From: Puffinus mauretanicus | Lineage: Eukaryota > Chordata > Aves > Procellariiformes > Procellariidae | DNA: 64,000 bases | Assembly: GCA_023333565.1 (NCBI GenBank) | Contig: JAJKFH010001548.1 | Location: 1,240,001-1,304,000, forward strand | Reading direction: 5' to 3' | In this document: piece by piece, positions 52,501 through 60,469 of the stretch | How positions within the stretch are numbered: position 1 is the first letter of the stretch | How the letters are laid out: the number at the start of each line of letters is the position of its first letter | Translations under genes and position numbers: made by a program | The notes under the pieces: model-generated | The model's database searches: none | Told to the model about the DNA's origin: nothing | The model's input: only the letters and a program-made list of their open reading frames with translations

Positions 52501-53712
52501 AACCAATTTTAGCACTAGAGTTCCAAACGAAGAAAAATTCCTTAAGCATTTTAACAGTCTTAATAAAAAGACTGATACAAGCATCATTAAGACACTATCA
52601 AATACAAAATAATGCCCTTTTTTGATGAAAAGTGTGGGGTTCTTTTCTTCTGATGGCCCCTCGGGTGGGTGATCTGCTTTACCAGTCGGCTCAGGACAGA
52701 CACCACTCGGCTTTGGGACCCGCAGCTCCTCACCCACCAGGAGATGGGCTCGGAGTGAAGCCCCCCACCTCCAAGGCTCCTAGCGTCTTCATTCTCCCCC
52801 AGTGTTTTCGGTAGCAAAGAGCAAGACCGGGGGCTGCAGTAGCATTGAGACATCCCCGCTCCATCACACCCTGAACAAACAGAAAACCCGGCCCCAGTAT
52901 GGAGCTGGCAAACAGAGCAGGGTTAGTGCCCACAATACTAAAGTGACAAGGCTCTGCCTTGCACAAACACCCTTACCAGCCATTATAAACACATTAAACC
53001 TCACCAGCACTGCAGTTTTCCTCGGGGACATCAGCAGACACGACCTGTCCCTCCTGCCGTACCCTTATCAGCCTGCTCAGACACAGCGGGCAGCACAGAC
53101 ACCGGGCCAGAAAATCACCAAATTCACACAATTTTAGATCAAAAGGAAAGCAAAAGCCCAGGCCCCTCTCAGTCCAGGTTTTCAGGCCACACTCTGCCTT
53201 TCGCATCCCACCCACGCTGTCTCTGCTGAAGCCCACCTTTCACCTCAGCCCCGGCCCAGCACCCCCCGCCCTGCCCACCGCTGTCCGCATCCACCGCTGT
53301 TTCCCCAGCCCCCCGCAGCCCGGGCCGGGCTGACCCCCCCAGGCAGCGAGGCTGGTCTCTCTCGCCCCTTCCCACAGACGCGGAGCTAGGAAGAGGAGGA
53401 AGAGGAGGAAGAGGAGCCGGGAGGGCTGCGCGGCGCTGGGGCTGTTTTTCCTAAGGAAGCCCCGGGGCTCGGCGCGGGGCTCCCGCTGCCCGTCCTCGCC
53501 CACCGCCCGAGCCGGGGCAGGGCGGGAGGGGGCGGCGGAGCGGCCCCGGCCCCGGCCCGGCGCTGCCCGCCCCGCCACTCACCTGCTCGGCCCCGCCGTC
53601 CCCACCCGCAGGGACCAGCGGCCGCGGCGCGGCGGAGCCGCAGCCCCAGGGACCGCCCGGAGCCCCAGCGCGGCGGCGACCCGGCCCCGGCTCCGGCCCC
53701 GCGGCTGCCCAT
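1423..53712 (-). CDS. STARD8: STARD8 (DLC3), SAM-RhoGAP-START protein, whole gene
   Basis: Fourteen joined exons, in transcript order: 53712-53583, 15072-15001, 12406-12325, 9354-9291, 8351-6985, 5734-5561, 5096-4937, 4637-4439, 4278-4068, 3812-3698, 3348-3133, 2727-2510, 2307-2131, 1540-1423. They total 3,303 nt, exactly 1,100 codons plus TGA, and all introns read as GT-AG. Domains: SAM about residues 44-110, low-complexity linker to about 570 with Y450 in a YDNVP tensin-SH2-type motif, RhoGAP about 645-860 with arginine finger R688, START about 885-1095. Family knowledge: STARD8 stimulates GTP hydrolysis by RhoA-type GTPases at focal adhesions. The residues KLRWHSFQNSHRPSLNS and the start MTLNxCASMKLEVHF point to STARD8 rather than DLC1 or STARD13. 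Length is close to the long human form. The core from 15072 down is secure. Which first exon is used is less certain. Confidence 0.93.
2131..2307 (-). CDS. STARD8: STARD8 exon, START domain
   Basis: 177 nt, residues 1003-1062, including RWRTDLPRGACLLVS, LTSQYLIEPS and THICRADLR. The acceptor CAG is at 2310-2308 and the donor GTAAC follows at 2130. Both boundary codons are split arginines, matching the LR-W and LRG joins in the human protein. Confidence 0.95.
2510..2727 (-). CDS. STARD8: STARD8 exon, START domain
   Basis: 218 nt, residues 931-1003. It starts in phase 0 with VGDGHPLRLWK and runs through APPATVLHRVLRERHLWDED and VTDSMAPHPRRDCVVLR. The acceptor is CTGTCAG and the donor GTGAGG. 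This is the central part of the lipid-binding START fold. The human protein has DF where this copy has DC before VVLR. Confidence 0.95.
2855..2875. repeat. (GATGG)n pentanucleotide microsatellite
   Basis: Four uninterrupted GATGG units plus one base, in the intron between the exons at 2510-2727 and 3133-3348. It is short and may be polymorphic. Confidence 0.9.
3133..3348 (-). CDS. STARD8: STARD8 exon between RhoGAP and START domains
   Basis: 216 nt, exactly 72 codons, residues 859-930, phase 0 at both ends. It reads VSHDILLQLSSSYMAADAY, then HSYFEQSVQNLLKESSEKFKGW, and ends ELSCKK. The acceptor is CTGTAG and the donor GTAAAT. It covers the linker after the RhoGAP domain and the first helix of the START domain. 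Confidence 0.93.
3698..3812 (-). CDS. STARD8: STARD8 exon, end of RhoGAP domain
   Basis: 115 nt, residues 820-858. It reads VIHKRGTMGKPDQKDLNEN, then MAATQGLSHMITDCKKLFQ. The acceptor is CCCCGCAG and the donor GTGGGT. The first base completes a split arginine codon with the exon at 4068-4278. The C-terminal RhoGAP helices end here. Confidence 0.94.
4068..4278 (-). CDS. STARD8: STARD8 exon, RhoGAP domain with conserved Asn
   Basis: 211 nt, residues 750-820. It includes VSKEQRLQAVQAA, MPDENREVLQTLLYFL and the RhoGAP signature GNLAVCLAPSIFHLN, whose asparagine is conserved in active RhoGAPs. The acceptor is GCCCGCAG and the donor GTAAGG. Both ends are split codons that agree with the neighbouring exons. 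Confidence 0.95.
4439..4637 (-). CDS. STARD8: STARD8 exon, RhoGAP catalytic arginine finger
   Basis: 199 nt, residues 684-750, starting in phase 0 with VGIFRKSGVKSRIQALRHMNE. R688 (codon 4625-4623) is the arginine finger that enters the GTPase active site in this family. YDVADLLKQYFRDLPEPIF follows. The acceptor is CCGGCAG and the donor GTAAGTG. The catalytic residues are intact, so the GAP should be active (inference). Confidence 0.95.
4937..5096 (-). CDS. STARD8: STARD8 exon, start of RhoGAP domain
   Basis: 160 nt, residues 630-683. It includes VPKFMKRSKVPDYRDK, FGVPPIINVQRTGQPLPQSI and MRYIRSQCLDQ. The acceptor is CCCCGCAG and the donor GTGATG. FGVP followed by QRTGQPLPQSIQ is the family signature at the beginning of the RhoGAP fold. 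Confidence 0.95.
5561..5734 (-). CDS. STARD8: STARD8 exon, pre-RhoGAP segment
   Basis: 174 nt, residues 572-630. It reads KLRWHSFQNSHRPSLNSAS, then LEINRQSSAQLNLLQK, SLLRLTAIMEKYSVP and HKQAWTW. The acceptor is TGTCCCCGCAG and the donor GTGAGC. The WHSFQNSHRPSLNS stretch best separates this gene from its two paralogues. Confidence 0.95.
6985..8351 (-). CDS. STARD8: STARD8 large central exon, disordered linker
   Basis: 1,367 nt, residues 117-572. It opens NEDSEEEDLCAISDRWAFQR and ends RRDSGVGASLTRPCR. In order it holds a polybasic segment with KPKKRRSRSFLKR around 238-250, DHKPGTFPKSLSIESL, a glycine/serine tract near 411-421, Y450 in SVYDNVPEF (the tensin-SH2 docking type known in DLC1), LDDILQHMWGLQQKVELW, and an acidic run near 498-514. 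The acceptor is CACCTGCAG and the donor GTAAGC. The single long exon is typical of the family. The many serines suggest phosphorylation control (inference). Confidence 0.95.
8735..8865. promoter_or_regulatory. AT-rich island in a STARD8 intron, candidate conserved element
   Basis: Within the 939-bp intron 8352-9290, composition changes abruptly from GC-rich to AT-rich. The block contains ATTATTCATTAAGGG, TTGTTATTAATATGCC and AATATTAATTATAG, so several TAAT homeodomain cores. Such blocks in GC-rich bird introns are often conserved enhancers. Function is inferred from composition only. Confidence 0.35.
9291..9354 (-). CDS. STARD8: STARD8 exon, end of SAM domain and internal start
   Basis: 64 nt, residues 95-116: RLMTLNTCASMKLEVHFQ then RKQ. 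The acceptor is GGTTTCTTGCAG and the donor GTGAGT. The ATG at 9347-9345 (M98) corresponds to the start of the SAM-less human short isoform, MTLNNCASMKLEVHF. Starting here gives 1,003 residues. Confidence 0.94.
9355..12324 (-). other. STARD8 intron between the two SAM-end exons
   Basis: About 3 kb, GC-rich for the most part, with an AT-rich block at 10,190-10,345. No exon, transposon or RNA gene is supported. On the minus strand near 11,390-11,420 two closely spaced donor-like CAG|GTGA/GTGG sites occur without a coding context. Confidence 0.6.
10190..10345. promoter_or_regulatory. AT-rich homeodomain-site cluster, candidate enhancer
   Basis: CCAATTAATTCACTTTAATTAG at 10230-10251 carries a palindromic AATTAATT and a TTAATTAG within 20 bp, inside an AT-rich block in a GC-rich intron. 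This arrangement suits paired or LIM homeodomain factors. Regulatory role is inferred. Confidence 0.3.
12325..12406 (-). CDS. STARD8: STARD8 exon, second part of SAM domain
   Basis: 82 nt, residues 68-95: DSLFPLDISAVKKDHSFLDQ, then DSLKSLC. The acceptor is CTTTCCTCCCCAG and the donor GTAACG. It matches the SAM helices of the DLC family (FPIDI, KxxHDFL, LCRRL). Confidence 0.94.
14065..14158 (-). CDS. STARD8: Possible alternative first exon of a SAM-truncated STARD8
   Basis: ATG at 14158-14156 in GGGTGATGG (G at -3 and +4) opens 31 codons, beginning MALQAACLPLVAILGG and ending RTGWIPA, with one base left before CTGCAG|GTGAGA. Phase 1 lets it splice to 12406 as A-D-SLFPLDIS. It would replace the first SAM helix with a hydrophobic peptide. 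It lies at the downstream edge of a GC-rich segment. Speculative: phase agreement has a one-in-three chance of being accidental. Confidence 0.25.
14200..14660. promoter_or_regulatory. GC-rich, CpG-rich segment in intron
   Basis: Frequent CG dinucleotides (for example GGACGTGCGAGCGGCTCGGTCG and CCCGGCCGCGGGG). It may be an intragenic CpG island and weak promoter for the candidate exon at 14,065-14,158. No TATA box was seen. Confidence 0.35.
15001..15072 (-). CDS. STARD8: STARD8 exon, first part of SAM domain
   Basis: 72 nt, residues 44-68: IEAKKACDWLRAAGFPQYAQ then LYE. The acceptor is TTTGCTCTCTTTCAG and the donor GTGAGA. The exon enters with two bases of a split codon (xAA), so any upstream coding exon must end in phase 1. 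There is no in-frame ATG here, so transcripts without a coding first exon would start at M98. Confidence 0.95.
15073..16813 (-). other. STARD8 intron between SAM exon and alternative exon B
   Basis: Moderate GC content, with A-tract 16,102-16,113 and one copy of a 28-bp sequence (15,806-15,833) repeated exactly at 19,274-19,301. No coding exon or known transposon is recognised. Confidence 0.6.
15806..15833. repeat. 28-bp sequence duplicated exactly at 19,274
   Basis: The 28 bases from CGCCTCTCTGAACTCAGCAT through CACCCAAA recur identically at 19,274-19,301 on the same strand, with unrelated flanks. It may be the best-preserved core of two copies of an old dispersed repeat. Confidence 0.7.
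16814..16850 (-). CDS. STARD8: STARD8 candidate alternative first coding exon B
   Basis: ATG at 16850-16848 (G at -3) encodes MLFYRFSPSAVR and stops at a GTAAGT donor with one base left over. Joined to the SAM exon only 1.7 kb downstream it reads AVR-E-IEAKKACDW. The exon lies at the transcript-proximal edge of a CpG-rich segment. The resulting protein has 1,069 residues. A short variable N-terminus before IEAK is how DLC1 and STARD13 isoforms differ. Supported by phase, donor and island, not by homology. Confidence 0.6.
16850..17560. promoter_or_regulatory. CpG-rich segment, candidate alternative promoter B
   Basis: High density of CG dinucleotides, densest about 16,860-17,040, immediately upstream (minus strand) of the MLFYRFSPSAVR exon. 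No TATA box was seen, fitting a dispersed CpG promoter. Promoter activity is inferred. Confidence 0.45.
19274..19301. repeat. Second copy of the 28-bp exact repeat
   Basis: Identical to 15,806-15,833, 3.47 kb away in direct orientation. Flanking bases diverge at once on both sides. Confidence 0.7.
25215..25274. repeat. A-rich simple-sequence tract
   Basis: Two runs of A (11 and 15 bases) separated by GATAAAGG and a T-containing spacer. It could be the tail of a decayed retroposed copy, but no source sequence is recognised upstream. Confidence 0.6.
25745..26030. promoter_or_regulatory. Small CpG-rich segment
   Basis: CG-dense stretch containing GGGGAGCGCGCGAGAAAGCC and CCGCTCCCGCGGCCGGGGGCG. 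It may be a further intragenic promoter or enhancer. I found no convincing donor downstream of it on the minus strand. Confidence 0.35.
35931..36018 (+). ncRNA. Possible antisense exon (splice-site pair only)
   Basis: On the plus strand a long pyrimidine tract (GCTTGCTTGATTTTTTTGTTTCAG) of 24 bases ends at 35,930, and CTTAAAG|GTGATG follows at 36,018. One frame stays open through it but matches nothing I know. If real it would belong to a non-coding transcript antisense to STARD8. Weak evidence. Confidence 0.2.
37204..37216. repeat. Poly-T run (13)
   Basis: Homopolymer of 13 T. Similar runs lie at 38,573-38,585 (13) and 40,217-40,231 (15), so three occur within 3 kb. Confidence 0.85.
37989..38006. 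repeat. (AAAG)n microsatellite
   Basis: Four AAGA-type tetranucleotide units in ACAAGAAAGAAAGAAAGAGA, a short simple repeat in intronic DNA. Confidence 0.85.
38341..38400 (+). repeat. MIR-like SINE remnant (possible)
   Basis: CCACAGAGGAGAAAGCTGAG then GCAAAG resembles the MIR core-to-3' segment (CAGATGAGGAAACTGAGGCAC). Decayed, with boundaries unclear. Confidence 0.35.
38573..38585. repeat. Poly-T run (13)
   Basis: Homopolymer of 13 T in intronic DNA. No retroposed source is recognised next to it. Confidence 0.85.
40217..40231. repeat. Poly-T run (15)
   Basis: Homopolymer of 15 T followed by AG. It could be an A-tail of a minus-strand insertion, but no source sequence is recognised. Confidence 0.85.
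44131..44180 (+). repeat. MIR-like SINE remnant (possible)
   Basis: GCTGAGGCACAGAGGGGCCA followed by GGCAACCTGCCCGCAGCACCA parallels the MIR 3' segment (ACTGAGGCACAGAGAGGTTA, then ACTTGCCCAAGGTCAC). Short and GC-shifted. Confidence 0.4.
45280..45287. promoter_or_regulatory. Palindromic CRE (TGACGTCA)
   Basis: A perfect 8-bp cAMP-response element within CTCGTGACGTCAGCAG, about 0.65 kb from the CpG island at 45,955-46,700. CREB/ATF binding is known for this motif; use here is inferred. Confidence 0.4.
45920..46700 (-). promoter_or_regulatory. STARD8: CpG island with possible non-coding first exon
   Basis: Very CG-dense sequence (densest 46,010-46,290) ends on the minus strand at a donor, CTGAAG|GTAAAT, with the last exon base at 45,920. 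The open frame through it would also enter the SAM exon in phase 1, but it contains no ATG. A transcript starting here would begin translation at M98 of the MTLN form. Promoter activity is inferred. Confidence 0.45.
47037..47360 (+). repeat. Purine-rich, strand-asymmetric tract
   Basis: Over about 320 bp the plus strand is mostly A and G (for example GAAGGAGAAGGAGAAGCAGA) without simple periodicity. It could be an old repeat copy or a nuclease-sensitive element. No family was recognised. Confidence 0.5.
49049..49065. repeat. (CCT)n trinucleotide repeat
   Basis: Five to six CCT units in GCTGCCTCCTCCTCCTCCTC, a short intronic simple repeat. Confidence 0.85.
51175..51260 (+). repeat. MIR-like SINE remnant
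   Basis: TATCCTTGTTTACGAGAGGA, AAATCAGGGGCAAGAAGTGA and ACTGGCACACACGAAATGGC follow the MIR 3' half in order (TATCCCCATTTTACAGATGA, GGAAACTGAGGCACAGAG, ACTTGCCCAAGGTCACACAG). This is the clearest MIR-type relic in the window. Confidence 0.5.
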
Positions 53713-53990
53713 CGCCGCGCTCCGCGGCGGAAAGGGCGAGCGGCGGCGGCTCCTCCCCCGCCGGCGGCCGGGCTGCCCCGGGCCGGGGCCGCAGCCCGCG
53801 GCCCCGCCGCTGCCGGGCCGGAGCTCCCGCTCCCTCGCCGCTCGCTGCCCCCGACGGAGGCTCACGAGCAGTTCCTCCGGCAGAGGAAGCGGCTCGCCCC
53901 CGGGAAGGCTCCCGCTCCCCCGAGCCGCCCGGCCCGCAGCGTCCCCTGCGCGCAGCCCTTCGCGGGACGGCATCAGCCACCACGGCGCTA
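53430..53990 (-). promoter_or_regulatory. STARD8: CpG island promoter of STARD8 exon A
   Basis: The most CG-dense part of the window, with GC-box-like GGGCGG motifs (for example in GGGGCGGGCAGCG on the minus strand), no TATA box, and the candidate start codon inside it. Typical of a broad vertebrate promoter. The transcription start is probably between 53,713 and about 54,000 (inference). Confidence 0.65.
53583..53712 (-). CDS. STARD8: STARD8 candidate first coding exon A (CpG island)
   Basis: 130 nt, 43 codons plus one base. ATG at 53712-53710 sits in GCGGCGATGG, a strong Kozak context inside a dense CpG island. The exon ends at a consensus donor, CAG|GTGAGT. The single trailing G joins the SAM exon as GAA, giving RA-E-IEAKK in frame. 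The encoded stretch is Gly/Ala/Arg-rich (MGSRGAGAGAGSPPRW...), as often seen in GC-rich first exons. An in-frame ATG at 53973 would add 87 residues but has a weak context. No remembered homologue supports this peptide, so the call rests on splice phase, context and island. Confidence 0.65.
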
Positions 53991-56900
53991 GTGCCGGGTG
54001 TCAGGGTCAATGCGATGCGGGTTCGCGTGTGCCTCATTTCATCTGCATCCACCTGAAACTGAATCGTCGACGGTCTGGTCCAACCCAGCATCAGCGTACC
54101 TGGGAGCTCTCGCTCCCTGCCTCTGCTCCCGAGGGTGAGCTGGTATCCAAAGATACTGCGGATCCAAATGTGCTGCGGACATTTCAGGCGGGATTCACAG
54201 CCTCTTCATTAAGAGGAGAAGGAATCAACATGATCAGACTGGCCTGCAAACACCTCACACCTTTTTTTTCCCATCTGACCTCTCACGCTTTGAAAAGAAA
54301 ACCACATGAGTATTACAAAGCACCCACAAAGGCCGTGTTTGCTTGCACAGCCCGGAGCCTCCTCCATTTACAGCAAAGTTCTCTCCAGAAGCACAGACGG
54401 GTTATTTCAGACACAGGAAACATTAGCTTTCTTTGCATTTTTGATGCAGCTTACACGTCAAAGCTCCTACTAAAGAAAAAACACCGTACGGCCAAACCTT
54501 TCTGTCAGTTTTCAATGTATTTTCTCATTTTCATTTCAGGGAAGTAACCACACTCGAAACTTCCCTCTTTATCCTTTTGGTCTCATGCAAACTACCCAGA
54601 GGATGCAGATATAAATGTACTTTCTTGCCTGTAATTTCTTTCCAGTCTGTCTCAATCGCTCCTTGCTGCCATGGGAAAAACTTGGCGACATACTGGGCAC
54701 AAGGCAGCCAACGGGGCCTTTTCCCAGCTCATTTGCGCTTCCCAAGTGCCCCGCAGCCCAGCCGACAGGAGGAAAAACCCTCTCTAACCCAGGCTCTTCC
54801 CTTCTGGCCTTCAAAGAAAATCACCCAATTCGTGATAGGATCCTGCTGTTCAGAGGGGGGAATCTGCATTTTGTTAGCTACAGGAAACAGAAAAACTTCC
54901 AGACCCTGAAATTAAAGTCCCAGAAGGACAGAGGAGATGAGCTGGGGGATGGGAATCGGTTACTGCAGCAGCCGCTGGGTTTCAGAGTTACAGAAATTTT
55001 TATAGGCAGAAGGGGAACAAGGACACGAAATGGCTTCATTTCATGGGCTGGAGGGGCCTCTTGCCGCTGACAAATAGTTTCCCCACGACCATTTATTGGA
55101 AAAACTGAAGTGCGGCCAAGTTGGTTTTGATTTTCTTTTAAAGTATTTTTTCTCATTTCACGTTTTCAGCTTGTTTCTCGGGAGCCAGCCATGGCAGCAC
55201 GAGCGCTCGGCAGCCTGCCCGTCCCTCGGGGGGGAGAGGGGCTGGAAAGGGGGGGCTGATCCAGCAGCCTTGGTGTTTCTGCTGAAAGACCAAAAAGGTG
55301 ACACGAGAACAAACCAAAAGCGTTTAAAATTTCTGTAGGTCAAGACATTAACATGAGTCCTTTGCACGCCCATATCACTGCCATGGTGGCTCCTGTTAAT
55401 TAACCAAGGATGTAATTATATGCATGGCTCCATGGAGTTATACGGAGCTGCCTTTCCTGCAACCAGTTCTCCGCGGGGCTGCAGAGAAGCAGCAGCACGA
55501 AGCAGCAGCTCCCGGGAAGCGGCTGGGTGTTACGGAGGCACCGACGGGGACAGGCAGTGCCTAGCACAGCACCGGGAAAGGTGTTTTATTGAAACCGCGC
55601 AGAAGGCACCTACCCCTAAACATCCCCGGGCAGTGACCCACGGGGGACAGGCAGGAAACATCAGAGCTTGCACCCCTGGCTCTGCCCAGAGGCTTCGGCA
55701 CCAGCCTACCTTCTAGGGGAAATTAAACCAATTCGGATAAATACGTATCAAAGAGCTCAGCGGTTCAAAAATAACCTCAAGCGTTCACGGAGGAGGCTGA
55801 AAAGGAAACGCTGGAGATGGTGTCTCAAGCCTGAGGAGATGCTGTACCCAGCTCCCGAGAAAACATCTGATGGAAAGAAGCACAAACGGTTTGTTCGCTC
55901 TGAAGCTGCCCTGGCAGGGTGATTTTTAGTGTATAAATTCTTGTTTAGGAATTATCTTTTTACTTTTGTTTAAACTTTTTTACTACTTAGAGGTAATCAC
56001 AAAGCATTTTACACTAGCCAGACAGGGGATCAATACCCAGCGATAGGAGAGTGCCCAGGAGTAGGGCCACGGAGGCTGTAACAGAAGGAAAATGAGAATA
56101 TTTGAGAAGCAATACTCTTCCTTCATGAAAAATAACCAAAAGGGTGGCAGAGCCCATCCGAGCGCAGGTCGGGTGCCGCTGCTCCCAGGCCAGCTCCAGC
56201 GGGGCTCTGGGTCGGGGGCTGCCACCCGCCCGGGCTCCCGGGGGCTGCGCGGCTCCAGGGGGGACCTGAAGTTACTTCGGGACCGAAGTTGGCGTTTCAG
56301 CGTGATTCACCAGCTGAGCCCGCGACTGACCCCGCGGGCGGGCAGGGAAGAGGAAGGAGCAACACAGAATCCCCTTCATCACATGTCACAAGAAAACCGC
56401 TAATAATCACATTCAGTTCAGCTTTTCTACTTCCTACCTCTTCAATCGGGATCCAGACCACATTTTCCACCACGTAACAGGCAGCCATTTCTCAGGGACG
56501 TTCAGCAGTCCCCAGAAACGGGTCCCTGCGGCCACATCCAGCATCCCACCCCATGCCTTCAAGCCAGCGGTCTCCTCCCTTGCATGGATGCTGCAGCCAG
56601 AGCGCGGCCCCGGTGCCCAGGGCAGTGGTGCTGGTCCCTGCACGCCTGCCTGTCCTCGTGGCAGCACCCTGCCAGCCCCCCCGGGTCTCTCTCTCCTTAG
56701 CCTATTCAAGCAATGACAGAAAACCAGATCCCAATCCCCCTCTTCTCCCCCCACAAACACCGAACGTGCGGGCACACGCCAGGCGAGGCACAAAGGGCTC
56801 GTGCTTGGACTACAAACCAACAGAACCAGCGCAGAAGATTTTCATGTAAAGAGAGAAGAAGAATAACTCAGCTGTGACAACATATCAACAACAGCTAAAT

Positions 56901-59900
56901 TTAGCGGGTTATTTTCAGAGATCCAGATGCTGGGTAAATACAATCATATTATTTCACGCAGGGGCAAAAGTTCAGCAGAGTCCCTCGAGCTTCTTTTCTC
57001 TATTATTTCACCACATCCAGTCGCAGAAGCCCACTTTTGGAATACTGTAATACCATCATTGCCTGGCTGCACTGAAAGAAGCCGTGAGCTCAGTCCCTGT
57101 CCCTCGGCAGTTAGAGGAGGCCACTGCTTAATGACATTTGCAGAGCATGGTCCCCATCCTGCTTTTGGAAGGCCTGATGCTGCTATCGGCAGGAATTTAT
57201 TCGGAGGATGCAGTTTTCACGTGCACGGCTGGTGTGCGAGCCTTTCCTTTCCGCTTTGTCCTGAACAATACATGGGAAGTGAATGTCAGAGAGGAAGCGG
57301 CGGGTTAGGAAATCCATGGAAACCTGGCCCCAGCTGGGACTGCTCCAGCGGGACGGCTCGGGGCCGCGCAGCGGGCACTGGGTCCCAGACAGCCCGGGGT
57401 TGCCCGCAGGAGGGGACCCCCATGGCAATGCGAGGTGGGGTCCTGCCGCTGGGCAGGACGGTGGGGAGGATGGGGGGGACACAGGGCCCCCTGCTCACAC
57501 CACAGCAGGGGAGGGCTTGCCGCAGGGTCAGGGGAGAGGGCTCTCCCTCTGGGTAGCACACTGCACAGTTTTGGCTGGTTTCCCTCTAAAATGAAAGTTC
57601 TGGGGTTTTTTCCTTTGATTAAATTGTCTGAGAGACAGGCTGTGACCCTGCCGTGGAGGCAGGTTACCGGCGATGACTGTTCACCGGCTTCCTCGGTGCT
57701 CGCTGCCGGCACAGGCGTCGGCGATGCCCCGCTGGGCTGGCAGCCGCTGCTGGGAGGAGACTGCGTCCCCGTGTGCTCCTGCTGACACGTTACCTCTAAG
57801 CAAGCAGACGAAACCCAAGTTGTTTTCTGCCGCTACTGCTGAGGGAGCTGGGCACGGCACACCCAGCTATTGTAATGACGGTGGGAAGCAGCAGCGACTT
57901 CGTACAGCCGGCGTTCCGGGAAGGGGCCGTGGCGGCGCAGCCCCAGCTCCTGGCTGCTCGCAGGCAGGGACGGGGCCTGGGAGCTGGGAACGGTCCGGCT
58001 GCGCCTCGGGAAGCGGCTCAGGGAGTTTGCCGGGTGTGGTGGGAGAGGAGCCCTGCTGCGGGGGGAATCAGGGGCAGGCGCCGGGAAGCGATGGAGGAGC
58101 CAGGAGAGGCACGTTCCCAACAGTTACCAGGATAAACACAGAACCGACTCAACCCTGCCTCATGCCGCTGTCTCGAGAGCTGAGGTCCTCTTGGTACCCA
58201 CCCCAAAGAGATTAAAAAATCGTCAGGGAAGGAATGGTGTCTCCTGAGACCACTGTCTGAATGTTTCTTTAAGTGACCCCCATTTGTCAGAGCACCTTCT
58301 GGGGACGATCAGCTAAGAGGACAGTAATCAACTGCACCGGCCTCTTCTCAGAGCTTTAAAAACCCCAGCGGAGGGTATGAACTGACCGCGGGCTTGCTCC
58401 AAGTCCAGCGTAATTCCCATGAAAGGGAGAGCTTCAACCACGCTCCACTGGGCACCATGCTGCTGCAGACCGCAGTGATGCTGAGCAGCCCGTTACGGCT
58501 CCAGTCGATGCATCGGATCACAGGTGTAAAACCACACAGCTGCTCACGCAGGTGAGGGCTCCCACTCCTCCTGCCCCCAGGCCCCTCGCAAGCGTGACGC
58601 CGTGGCGGCCGAGCATCCCTCCAGCAGCGCGGAGCTCATCAGGCTGGGACACGGATGTGTGGCCAGGAAGGTGCGGGCTGGGATGTGAATGCGGCTGAGC
58701 CTTTACCAAGAGAGACTTGGATTTTACAGGAGGTTTTAACCAAGGGGAAAAAACCTATAAACATACTTCCCCAAAAAATCGTAGCCACGGATGTGATCTG
58801 TAGGAGTCTTCCCTGCCCCTTCCCTTGCACAGAGCTCTTTAACCCTTTTTAACAAGCTCTTGATATTCACGTTGTTAATCTCTCCCGTGAAAGGGCAGGA
58901 GGGACCACCCAGGATTACCTCTGGAGCTCTGTTCACAAAGCACCTTTTGTTGTCCAGAGCTTTCCTGTGCTCCTGGGCTCTTGCGCCGGCCAGGCTCGGG
59001 GCTCACCTAACCCTTAGGTGGATGAAAAACGAGAGGCCGGGTCATTGCCCTCCCGTCAGGGGAACTGCTCGGAGATCCCCGGGCACATCCCGTGGGCTCC
59101 CTGCAAGACGGCGTTTCCCGTTTCTCAGCGCCGGAGGCTCCGGCCGGCAGCGCGGGCAGCACCGCTCCTCCCCGCCTTCGCTGCTGTTCGAGAGCCATCA
59201 TCAGGAGACTGTTTTGACCCCTGTGCCGAACGCAGAGGAGCCGGCACAGGGCAGAGGAGTCTCCAGGGTCTCTCCGCTTCCAGAGGTGCTGAGAGCCAGC
59301 GACCACAAGCTGACTGTAGGACCGGGCCAGGTTTACTTCTGGAGACGTCGCTGAGCAAAGAGCCTCCATTAGACCAACCGGTGAGATTATAAAATGCAGG
59401 ACCCGGACCCATCTTGCCCATGAGCAGGGCCACGCTTGCCCACGGGGCTGTTTGTCCGGGGTTGCACAGGAGGACGAAGCGCGATCCAGAGCACTTCACA
59501 GCCGGCAGAGCAGCAGCCAGGACCGGCAATGCCATTTCGGACAGGTTTGGCAGCAAGGCCCTGCAGTGTTCTTAAAATGAGCAGCTGGCTGTGCCCCGTC
59601 CGGGGGCACAAGCCCTGTCCCCATCCCTGGTCCCCAGCCCCGCAGGTGCACGCCTCCTCCTCTTCCTCCTCCTCCCACAGACCACCACCAGCCTCCAGCC
59701 TCCCCGGCACCCGCTAGCCCCCCGTGGCAGGGTGGCCCCGACCCCCAGCCTCTCCCCCACCTTTGCAGAGGGACGGTTAGGGCAGAAGCAGCCCATGGAC
59801 ACGCGGACAACAACCATGGATCAGCCGGGAGCGGCAACACGATTCCCTCCTGCCCGGCTGTCGCTGGTGAGACATCTCAATCTCACAAAGCGGAGGGGGC

Positions 59901-60469
59901 TCCAAGCCAGGGGAGACCCTCCTTCCGACGGCACGGCAGTTTCAAGGCTCTGGAGCTCCTAACGAGCTTCTCTGTGGAGCATGAAGTTGTTCACCACAAA
60001 GAAGAGAGGAACGGAAAAGGAACCAGAACGGAGCAGAGCCGCTGCCGGGCTCACCGTGTCGGCACAGCTACGGCAGCGCACGCACGCCGGCGAGGGGGCC
60101 CGCTCCTCTCTGCGGGACTGCTCCGCACACACAGCGGCCGGGGTTTCACACCGCTAACTGGTGATTAGTGCGACGTACGGCCAAGCCGCCTGTGCAGCCA
60201 GGGTGGGGGAAGGATGGGGCGAAGGAGGGGCTGGGCACGTCTTGGGGGGTCCCTCCTGCACCGCAGGGGCTCGGCGGGTGTCCTGGCTGGCACTGCCTCA
60301 CGCTGGCTGCCTTTGCTGCCCCTTTGCAAAACAACAGTTTGGGGGAAAACTCATACTGCTGGCAGAAGAAACCAGAAGCCCAGCAAAAGGATGGTCCTTT
60401 TCTTCTTGTAACCCCCACCCACCCCGCAGCGAGAGCATTCCTGCCCCGAAAAACATTGTCACAGCTTAC
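53991..60469. other. Region upstream of exon A without recognised genes
   Basis: Non-coding flank or intron of a longer STARD8 isoform. AT-richer blocks occur around 54,240-54,640 and 55,920-56,000. No exon of the expected upstream neighbour (YIPF6 in human) was recognised. Confidence 0.55.

Larger units (their letters stand above)
46701..53429. other. Intronic region between the two upstream CpG islands
   Basis: Contains a purine-rich stretch (47,037-47,360), a (CCT)n tract and a MIR-like remnant. No coding exon is supported. A donor-like site at 49,282 following MCMLLFT has the weak GTAGGG consensus and is not called. Confidence 0.55.

Noticed and set aside
53583..54091. Long open frame starting MLGWTRPSTIQF across the CpG island
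   Set aside because: Open only because the DNA is GC-rich. It ends in a different phase from the SAM exon, and its start lies upstream of the likely promoter.
56438..56488. Minus-strand exon-like ORF MAACYVVENVVWIPIEE with donor GTAGGA
   Set aside because: It ends in phase 0, does not fit the SAM exon, the donor is weak, and I recognise no homologue.
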